NCBI RefSeq assembly: GCF_021603585.1 | Contig: NZ_BQHI01000011.1 | Span: 113,952 to 177,951 of the forward strand | Direction: 5' to 3' | DNA from: Pseudomonas sputi | GTDB taxonomy: Bacteria > Pseudomonadota > Gammaproteobacteria > Pseudomonadales > Pseudomonadaceae | Length of the DNA: 64,000 nt | Shown: piece after piece, positions 57,091 through 64,000 of the stretch | How positions within the stretch are numbered: the first letter of the stretch is position 1 | How the letters are laid out: each line of letters begins with the position of its first letter | Notes under the pieces: model-generated | What the model saw: only the letters and a program-made list of their open reading frames with translations | Databases searched by the model: none | What the model was told of the DNA's origin: nothing | Program-made: the position numbers and the translations under genes

Positions 57091-60000
57091 ATGGAAAGTA
57101 ACTCTTCTTCCAATGCTCATTCAAATGCTTTCAACTTCAGTGAGTTCGTTTCCGGGGGCGTTGATCCTCGCACCGGTATGTATACGTGTGCGCTGTCCTT
57201 GGGCAAGTTGCACTCGGCGGAGCTCAATGGCCCTGAGCTTGCACTTTCGTTGGGCTTTAATCCGCTCAGTCAGGTGGATACCGGTTTCGGCGTAGGCTGG
57301 TCTTTGACCATGGCGCAATACGACTTGCGCAGCAAAGTCATGACGCTGGCCAACGGTGAACGTTATAAGGCGGTGGAGACGTCTACCGGCTTGAAGTTCA
57401 AGGAGATGAAACTGCAAACCGCCAAGGTGCTGGAGATCGGGGCGGGGCGCTATGAAATTCGCTACAAGGACGGTCGGCGTGAGCTGCTGAAGGTTCAGGC
57501 CGGCACTCAAGTTGCGGTAGTGGAAAAAATCATTGCCCCTAATGGTGTGAGCATCACGCTGAAGCATGTGTTGTTCAATCAGTTTCCCATGTTGGCTGAA
57601 ATCAGTGACACCAAGCGATGCCTGCTGAAAATCACACGCAATGCAGGTCAGGTAACGCTGATCCGGCATCCCGATACTTCGGCTCGTTCCGATTACGGAT
57701 TGATCCTGAAAAACAGTCAGGTAACGGCAATCGAGCTTCCGGTCGGCAAAGGCTGGGAGCTGGAATATGAAGTCATTGATCAGGCTATCTATTTGCGGCG
57801 TATCGTCAACCCGTTGCGCGGTGTAGAAATCATTCGCTACAAGCGACAAGGTCACCGCTTCGTGAATGGCGTCGAACAAACACTGCCATTTGTCATTGCC
57901 CACGAGATCTACCCCGGGCGCCATCAACCCAGGATCTGCAAGGCCTACTCGTATTCTGACCATAATTTTCTCGGGCAGGGCCTCATCCCGACCAGAAGCA
58001 ATGACGGAGACCCTCTCTATCTGGCACCCGCCAGCTACGTCTATTCCTCGGACGAGCAATTGGTGGTCAACGGTAAGGTGCACACTCGCATCAATCGCAC
58101 CTACAACAAATTCCATTTGTTGGTCGCAGAGGTCACGACAAGTGGCGATGCCCAGACCTCAACGACTATCGAGTATCACTGTAGCGTCACCAAGCCATTC
58201 AATGAGCAGCCCGCCCAGTTCCGCATGCCGAAGGTTCAGAAGGTGACCTACCTCGACCGGCGTACCCAACACATGCGTGAGGAAGTCACCGTTACCGAGT
58301 TCGATGGTGAAGGCAACTTGATCAGGTTTGTCGAGCCGAATGGAATGACCACTGTGTCGGAATTTTATCCGGCAAGTGGTGGGGACAACTGCCCTGAGGA
58401 TCCGCTGGGTTTCGCCAGGTTTCAGAAAAGAAGAACGGTCACCGCAGCCGCGGGGGGCGGAAACTCGACGGTTACGTACTATGACTATGCTCAGCATCCC
58501 GCACTGGACGGTGCGGAACTGGCCTTCGTCCTGCCGGTTGAGGAGCGTTTTTTCGAGCTGGTGGAGGGGGTTGAAATCCTGCGATCGAAGACCGGCAAGC
58601 GTTACCTGAATACACCCGAGGACCCGCTCAAGCACGGGGCCATGAAAGAGCAAAGCATCACCCTGGCGGGTAAAACAACCCGTACTGAATTTTCCTATGA
58701 GCTCAAGGGCACCCGACTGGAGGTAAAGTCCAGTACACACGGGTTTGATGGCTCGCTGCAGACCAGTGAGAAAGTGCTCTCGACGCTGAGCGGATTACAG
58801 GTCGCGAACATCGGTGTCGATGGTGAACGCATCGAATATGAATATGACGCGATCGGCCGGGCAGTGTGCAAAACGGTTGCCCGTGATACCCCCTGCGAAA
58901 CCTTTACCCGATGGGCCTATTTACCCTCCAGCAAGCAGCAGCCCGCTACGGTAGTGACCACCGATCCTGCCGGTGGTGAGCAAAAAGTGGCCTATGACGG
59001 CCTGGAAAGGGTGATCGCCGTTGCGGAAAAGGACTGTGATCATCCGGACGAGGACGGACTCATTCAGAGTCGAACGCTTTATTCCGCCATTCATGATTCG
59101 GCGGGTCACAAGGTAAAAGTCACGCTGACCGATTGGCGTGATGGCAAGCCTTATCCAGTGGCGACCCGCTACGAATTCGATCACTGGGGCCAGCTCAGCA
59201 AGACCCTCCATGCCGATGGGCGTATCGAATACAGCGAGATCGATCCGGTCGCTCGCCAGCAAACGAACTGGTTTCAGGGGATGGGCAAGACAGTCACTCT
59301 CCTAAACGAGTTTGGTAAACCTCTGAGTGTCGAGCGCTTCAATCTGAGGGGCGAGAGCCTCGGTAAAACCGCTTATACCTATGACGGGCTCGGGCGCACG
59401 GTCAGCCAGACCGATCCGGTTGGCAATACCACTCGATATGAATACGACGTCTTTGATCGCCTGATTCGCAATGTCATGCCCGACGCCAGCGTGGTAGTAA
59501 CCGACTACGCCGATCACACTGACGAAGCGCTTGCGGTCGGGATCCATGTCGATGGCAAGGTGTTGGGTCGGCAGATCCATGACGGTTTGAATCGTCTGAC
59601 GGAAAGTACGGTGGGCGGGCGCACGTCGCAGGCTGGTTACGAAGCGGGCTTCAGTCAACCTACGTGGTACAGGAGCGCTGATGGCAAGAAGACCGAATTC
59701 ACTTATTTGCGAGATCTGGGCGGTTTACTGACTGAGCGCAAGGCGGGGGCGTTGCTCACGACCATGACGTACGATCCCGTCAGTGGTCATCCGTTGACCT
59801 GCACCGAAAACGGCAGAGAACATCGTTTTGCATATCATCCCTCCGGGCGTATCAAATCCGAAACGACGACCTTCGGTGATATCAGCAAAGCAACGTCCTT
59901 TACCTATTCCCTCGAGGGGCGACCGCTCACCTATGTCGATGTACTCGGGGTCGAGCAAATTTGCGAATACGATGACCACGGTCGCTTGTTGTCAACTTTG

Positions 60001-61812
60001 CGGGGGGCGCTGAAAACCGAATTCCACTACAGCACCCTGACCGGGATGCTTGAATGGACGAAGACCGCAGACACTTCGATCAAGCGAAGCATGATCACTC
60101 GGTTTACCTATGATGATATCGGTCGTGAGACCTGCCGTACTTTCGAGATCAAGGGCCAGCCCGACCAGACACTGGTGTCGTCATATACGCTCGCCGGCAA
60201 ACTGGCACAGAAAGTGTCCATGCGCGGTACACAAATGTTACGTGATGAACGATTTGTCTACGATGTGCGTGGGCGGCTGATCCAGTACGACTGTGCGGGT
60301 ACCCAGAAACCCCGGGATCCTTATGGCAAGGAGATTATTCAGCAGACATTCACTTTCGATGCGCTGGATAACCTTCTGACCGTACAGACGCGGTTCCCGC
60401 TGGGGGTGAATCTGACCACCTTCAGCTACGACAATCCGGACCCTGTACAACTGAGTGCCGTCAGGCATTCCCACGTCGACTATCCACCGGCAGTGACTCT
60501 GGAATACGACGCCAACGGCAGGATGATCAAGGATGACCAGGCGCGAGTCCTGGCCTATGACGCATTCGGGCGTCTTGAGCAACTGACCGGTGCAGCAGGC
60601 ACGGTCATTCGCAACTACCATTACGACGGCTTCGACCATCTGGTTGAACTGTCGCAACCGGAAAATGCACCTACCCAGCGTTATTACCACGAGGGGCGTG
60701 TCATCCATGAAGTCAGTGGTAAAAGTTCATCCAGTGTCGTGCGTCACGGTGGACTGCTTGTGGGGCAGCAGCAACTGGGATCGAGCGCCGGCACGCAGCT
60801 GTTCGGTACCGATCAGCAACACAGTGTGCTGACAGAACTGGATGAAAAAAATCTGACCGATTGCGTTTACAGCCCGTATGGGCATCGTCCTGCCGAAGGC
60901 GGGATGTTCAGTCTGGCGGGGTTCAATGGTGAGCAGCTCGATCGGGCAACCGGCCTTTACCTGTTGGGCAATGGTTACAGGGCCTACAGCCCGACGTTGA
61001 TGCGTTTTCTCAGTCCCGACAGCATGAGTCCGTTTGGCGGGGGTGGATTGAGTGCTTACGCTTATTGCCTGGGCGATCCCGTCAATCGTGTCGACCCGAC
61101 AGGGCATATATCCTGGCAATCGATACTGGGCGTCGGAGTCGGTGTTCTCGGGATTGTTGCCAGCGTGCTGACGATGGGCGCCGCAACGCCATGGGCGCTG
61201 GCGGCGTTGGGACTGACCGTCGCTTCGGGTTTGACCGGTATCGCCAGCGAAGTGGTCAATGGCCATGCGCCGGACTCGCCAGCGGGAGAGGTGTTGGGCT
61301 GGATCAGTGCCGGCCTTGGATTGGCTTCGCTCGGTGCCGGTCTGGCGGCTGGCGCCAAAGCTGCTGTTAATGCCGGGAGAAAGCTGGCGTCAGCCTTTGA
61401 GCAGGGACTCAGTTCAAAGGGGACGATGAAAATGGGCAAGGTACTCGCCAAGGGAAAAGGCGCCAAGGCCGCGGCCAAGAAAGCCAATGCACCGGTGGAG
61501 GAAGAGGTCGACATTCCATGGACACTGGTCAGGCCCAAAGACAAGATGAATTTTCTCAGGATTGAGGCGCGCAAGGCCTCGGAGGACAGGGCAGAAATAT
61601 TCATGAAGCATGTTGAAGCGAATAACTCCCCGGCCGACGCGGCCAAACTCATTCATGCCGAATATACGCCAATGCACGGTCCGTCCTCCTCGACATCAAG
61701 ACCCATGCATCTTTACTTGTCGAAGGGGGACCGTATTTATATTACGGAGAACCCTGAAAAAAGGATCGTCATCATCAAACAGTTGGGTGGCCACTATAAC
61801 GAAAAAAAATAG
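57091..61812 (+). CDS. RHS-repeat protein with variable C-terminal domain
   Basis: 1573 residues from ATG 57091 with AAAGGA upstream. N-terminal region (about 1-480) without a signal peptide or PAAR, then many YD-type repeats (YEYDAIGRAVCKT, YTYDGLGRTVSQTDPVG, YDVFDRLIRN). The RHS core ends FLSPDSMSPFGGGG ... DPVNRVDPTGHISW near residue 1340. After that an 85-residue hydrophobic glycine-rich stretch and a short basic/charged tail ending GDRIYITENPEKRIVIIKQLG. Such RHS proteins wrap a toxic C-terminus (like TccC or polymorphic toxins). No immunity gene is visible: queG starts its convergent 3' end after 49 bases. Toxin type not recognised. Confidence 0.85.
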   Translation: MESNSSSNAHSNAFNFSEFVSGGVDPRTGMYTCALSLGKLHSAELNGPELALSLGFNPLSQVDTGFGVGWSLTMAQYDLRSKVMTLANGERYKAVETSTGLKFKEMKLQTAKVLEIGAGRYEIRYKDGRRELLKVQAGTQVAVVEKIIAPNGVSITLKHVLFNQFPMLAEISDTKRCLLKITRNAGQVTLIRHPDTSARSDYGLILKNSQVTAIELPVGKGWELEYEVIDQAIYLRRIVNPLRGVEIIRYKRQGHRFVNGVEQTLPFVIAHEIYPGRHQPRICKAYSYSDHNFLGQGLIPTRSNDGDPLYLAPASYVYSSDEQLVVNGKVHTRINRTYNKFHLLVAEVTTSGDAQTSTTIEYHCSVTKPFNEQPAQFRMPKVQKVTYLDRRTQHMREEVTVTEFDGEGNLIRFVEPNGMTTVSEFYPASGGDNCPEDPLGFARFQKRRTVTAAAGGGNSTVTYYDYAQHPALDGAELAFVLPVEERFFELVEGVEILRSKTGKRYLNTPEDPLKHGAMKEQSITLAGKTTRTEFSYELKGTRLEVKSSTHGFDGSLQTSEKVLSTLSGLQVANIGVDGERIEYEYDAIGRAVCKTVARDTPCETFTRWAYLPSSKQQPATVVTTDPAGGEQKVAYDGLERVIAVAEKDCDHPDEDGLIQSRTLYSAIHDSAGHKVKVTLTDWRDGKPYPVATRYEFDHWGQLSKTLHADGRIEYSEIDPVARQQTNWFQGMGKTVTLLNEFGKPLSVERFNLRGESLGKTAYTYDGLGRTVSQTDPVGNTTRYEYDVFDRLIRNVMPDASVVVTDYADHTDEALAVGIHVDGKVLGRQIHDGLNRLTESTVGGRTSQAGYEAGFSQPTWYRSADGKKTEFTYLRDLGGLLTERKAGALLTTMTYDPVSGHPLTCTENGREHRFAYHPSGRIKSETTTFGDISKATSFTYSLEGRPLTYVDVLGVEQICEYDDHGRLLSTLRGALKTEFHYSTLTGMLEWTKTADTSIKRSMITRFTYDDIGRETCRTFEIKGQPDQTLVSSYTLAGKLAQKVSMRGTQMLRDERFVYDVRGRLIQYDCAGTQKPRDPYGKEIIQQTFTFDALDNLLTVQTRFPLGVNLTTFSYDNPDPVQLSAVRHSHVDYPPAVTLEYDANGRMIKDDQARVLAYDAFGRLEQLTGAAGTVIRNYHYDGFDHLVELSQPENAPTQRYYHEGRVIHEVSGKSSSSVVRHGGLLVGQQQLGSSAGTQLFGTDQQHSVLTELDEKNLTDCVYSPYGHRPAEGGMFSLAGFNGEQLDRATGLYLLGNGYRAYSPTLMRFLSPDSMSPFGGGGLSAYAYCLGDPVNRVDPTGHISWQSILGVGVGVLGIVASVLTMGAATPWALAALGLTVASGLTGIASEVVNGHAPDSPAGEVLGWISAGLGLASLGAGLAAGAKAAVNAGRKLASAFEQGLSSKGTMKMGKVLAKGKGAKAAAKKANAPVEEEVDIPWTLVRPKDKMNFLRIEARKASEDRAEIFMKHVEANNSPADAAKLIHAEYTPMHGPSSSTSRPMHLYLSKGDRIYITENPEKRIVIIKQLGGHYNEKK

Positions 61813-61861
61813 GCATCAATGACAAGGCCGGGCATTACTGGCATGCGGTAACGGCATTCAA

Positions 61862-62962
61862 CTACGATTTGAGCACGTTGTTCGCCGGTACTGTCTGCGC
61901 AGATCTGGAATGCTGTTCCAGTGCCCACTCCACATGCTCTCTGACCAACTCCGACGGATAGTCCCGTCGCGCCTTCAACGCCTCCAGCACCGGAATCGTT
62001 GAAGGCGCATTCCCCAACCCCACGGCCAGATTGCGCAGCCAGCGCTCGTAACCGGCTCGCCGCAGGGGCGAGCCTTCGGTGCGGCTGAGGAATTTGTCTT
62101 CATCCCACAAGAACAGCTCGGCCAGTTCGGCATTGTCCAGGTTGTGCCGTGGCTTGAAATCGCTTTCGCCGGACGGGCGGGCGAAGCGGTTCCACGGGCA
62201 GCAGATCTGGCAATCGTCGCAGCCGAACACGCGGTTGCCGATCAGCGGTCGCAGGTCTTCGGGGATGGCGTTTTTCAGTTCGATGGTCAGGTAGGAAATG
62301 CAACGTCGCGCGTCCAGCACATACGGGCCGACGAAGGCGTTGGTCGGGCAGATGTCGAGGCACGCGGTGCAGCGTCCGCAGTGTTCGGTGCCGTGGGGTT
62401 TATCCACCGGCAGGGGCAGGTCGACGAACAGTTCGCTGAGAAAGAAGTAACTGCCGGCCTTGCGGTTCAGCACCAGGGTGTTCTTGCCGATCCAACCCAG
62501 GCCGGCCTGCTCGGCGATGGCTTTTTCCAGCACCGGGGCGCTGTCGACAAAGGCGCGAAAGCCGAACGGGCCGATTTCGGACTGGATCCTGTCCGCCAGT
62601 TGTTGAACACGTTTACGGATCAACTTGTGATAATCGCGGCCCAAGGCATAACGCGAGATGTAGGCTTTTTCCGGTTTGGCCAGCAATTGCGCCATTTGCG
62701 TGTCGCCCGGCAGGTAATCCATGCGCAGCGACACCACGCGCAGGGTGCCCGGCACCAACTCTTCGGGGTGCGAGCGTTTGCTGCCGTGGGCGCCCATGTA
62801 ATCCATTTCGCCGTGGTAGCCGGCCTCGAGCCAGCGTTGCAGGTGCTGCTCATGCTCGGCCAGGTCCAGACCGCTGATGCCGACTTGCTGGAAGCCCAGC
62901 TCGCGGCCCCAGTCCTTGATGGATTGGGCGAGGGCAGGCAGATCTGTGGTGATGGCGGACAT
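61862..62962 (-). CDS. queG: Epoxyqueuosine reductase
   Basis: 366 residues from ATG 62962 (MSAITTDLPALAQSIKDW). Cobalamin-dependent reductase finishing queuosine in tRNA. Two [4Fe-4S] motifs: CGRCTACLDICPTNAF near residue 190 and CDDCQICCPWN near 240. The frame open further upstream lies in the intergenic region. Divergent from the NAD(P)HX repair gene, as in other pseudomonads. Confidence 0.95.
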   Translation of the reverse strand: MSAITTDLPALAQSIKDWGRELGFQQVGISGLDLAEHEQHLQRWLEAGYHGEMDYMGAHGSKRSHPEELVPGTLRVVSLRMDYLPGDTQMAQLLAKPEKAYISRYALGRDYHKLIRKRVQQLADRIQSEIGPFGFRAFVDSAPVLEKAIAEQAGLGWIGKNTLVLNRKAGSYFFLSELFVDLPLPVDKPHGTEHCGRCTACLDICPTNAFVGPYVLDARRCISYLTIELKNAIPEDLRPLIGNRVFGCDDCQICCPWNRFARPSGESDFKPRHNLDNAELAELFLWDEDKFLSRTEGSPLRRAGYERWLRNLAVGLGNAPSTIPVLEALKARRDYPSELVREHVEWALEQHSRSAQTVPANNVLKS

Positions 62963-63025
62963 GAGGCGAGAGAAACCGGAGCTGAGGTGCGTATAATTCT
63001 GCCAGACATCGGAGCCCGAAGACGC

Positions 63026-64000
63026 ATGCCGCACACTAAAGATCAATTACCCGACGCGCTGTACCGCGCCGCGCAGGTTCGGGCACTCGACGCACGGCTG
63101 ATCGCCGCCGGCACGCCGGGCTTCGAATTGATGCAGCGTGCCGCCCACGCCACCTGGCGCGCACTGGTGCGCCAATGGCCGTCCGGGAATGAATTGACGG
63201 TGTTGGCCGGACACGGCAACAACGCCGGCGATGGTTATCTGGTGGCAGCGCTGGCGCATCGGGCGGGATGGTCGGTACGAGTGTTGGCTGTCGGCGAGCC
63301 GCAGCGTTTGAAGGGGGATGCCGCCGTGGCGCACGCCGAGGCCGTGGCCGACGGCGTCTCGATTGCTCCATGGGATCTGTCCTGCGAGTTGCGCGGTATC
63401 GTCGTTGACGCATTGCTCGGCACCGGTCTGAGCGGGGAGGTGCGTGAGCCCTATGCCGCCGCGATTGCGACGATCAATGCCAGCGGACTGCCAGTGGTGG
63501 CGGTCGACATTCCGTCCGGGTTGTGCGCCGACACCGGCCATGCGCTGGGTGAAGCGGTGCACGCCGACCTCACTGTGACTTTCATCGGGCTGAAACTCGG
63601 GCTGTTCACGGGGGCGGCGGCGGATCACGTCGGCGAACTGCTGTTTAACGATCTGCAGGCCTCGGCCGAAACCTTCAGTGACATGCCTCTCGCTGCGCGT
63701 CGGCTTGACGTGACTAACCTTGCGCATCTGGCTGCCCGTGCGCCGGCTGCGCACAAGGGGCGTTTCGGCCATGTGCTGCTGATCGGCGGCGATCATGGCT
63801 TTGGCGGGGCGATCCTGTTGAGCACCGAAAGCGCGCTGCGCAGTGGCGCCGGGATGGTGTCGCTGGCGACTCGCCCGGAACATGTACCAGCGGCGTTGAG
63901 CAGGGTGCCGGAAGCCATGGCGCTGGGCACTTCTTCGGCCAATCAATTGATGGGGCTGCTGGACAAGGTGTCGGTTTTGGTGGTCGGGCCGGGGCTGGGG
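63026..64000 (+). CDS. nnrD: Bifunctional NAD(P)HX epimerase/dehydratase, 3' end cut
   Basis: Starts at ATG 63026 and runs off the window; 325 codons are visible. The N-terminal epimerase (YjeF_N) domain has VLAGHGNNAGDGYLVAALA and VDIPSGLCADTG; the C-terminal dehydratase domain begins with GRFGHVLLIGGDHGFGGAI. Repairs hydrated NADH/NADPH. Divergent from queG with 63 bases between starts. Confidence 0.92.
   Translation, partial: MPHTKDQLPDALYRAAQVRALDARLIAAGTPGFELMQRAAHATWRALVRQWPSGNELTVLAGHGNNAGDGYLVAALAHRAGWSVRVLAVGEPQRLKGDAAVAHAEAVADGVSIAPWDLSCELRGIVVDALLGTGLSGEVREPYAAAIATINASGLPVVAVDIPSGLCADTGHALGEAVHADLTVTFIGLKLGLFTGAAADHVGELLFNDLQASAETFSDMPLAARRLDVTNLAHLAARAPAAHKGRFGHVLLIGGDHGFGGAILLSTESALRSGAGMVSLATRPEHVPAALSRVPEAMALGTSSANQLMGLLDKVSVLVVGPGLG

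Overview
The window is a piece of a Pseudomonas chromosome, most likely from the P. fluorescens group. Three things support this. The GC is high. From memory, the gene order follows the P. aeruginosa stretch from the LPS-core cluster (wapQ-wapO-wapH-ssg-wapR-waaL-msbA-hldE-waaA) through tolC, thiC, cpdA, parE/parC, serB, psd, motAB, rsgA and orn to queG. It also carries a 133-residue OAA-type lectin almost identical, as I recall it, to the one known from P. fluorescens Pf0-1. No rRNA, tRNA, CRISPR array or intact transposase gene was seen.

Region 1 (1-22 kb) is the envelope and LPS-core block. It opens with a cut LPS kinase and a small lipoprotein. A tightly overlapping operon follows: carbamoyltransferase, two or three glycosyltransferases, a Mig-14-like protein and a PIG-L deacetylase. 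On the opposite strand sit an acyltransferase and an O-antigen ligase fused to a kinase-like domain. Then come msbA, a broken cysC, hldE, an oxidoreductase pair, an SMR pump with a divergent LysR regulator, and waaA. Region 2 (22-30.8 kb) holds a TolC-type outer-membrane channel, a TPP riboswitch controlling thiC, a thiamine-precursor transporter, a DUF3298 lipoprotein and the run nudF-DUF1249-cpdA-yqiA. Region 3 (30.8-36.5 kb) is the topoisomerase IV operon, with parE and parC separated by two small envelope/periplasmic genes.

Region 4 (36.5-48.3 kb) carries a PqiC-like lipoprotein, an AhpA-like membrane protein divergent from serB, a FimW-like PilZ protein, the OAA lectin, psd and rhdA, an HDOD protein and motAB. 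Upstream of motA there is a good sigma-28-like promoter.

Region 5 is accessory. Between the convergent genes motB and rsgA lies a three-gene minus-strand operon (48.3-50.2 kb): a Thoeris ThsB-like TIR protein, a caspase-like (C14) protease with its His-Cys dyad, and a second, different TIR protein. It is best read as an anti-phage system of the TIR-signal/caspase-effector kind, with an extra TIR. A perfect 14-bp inverted repeat marks its left border. After rsgA, orn and a TRIC-type channel comes a lower-GC polymorphic-toxin block (52.9-61.8 kb). It has two paralogous proteins of unknown family flanking a leucine-rich-repeat protein, followed by a 1573-residue RHS protein with a variable tail and no visible immunity gene. 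The window closes with queG and the start of the NAD(P)HX repair gene.
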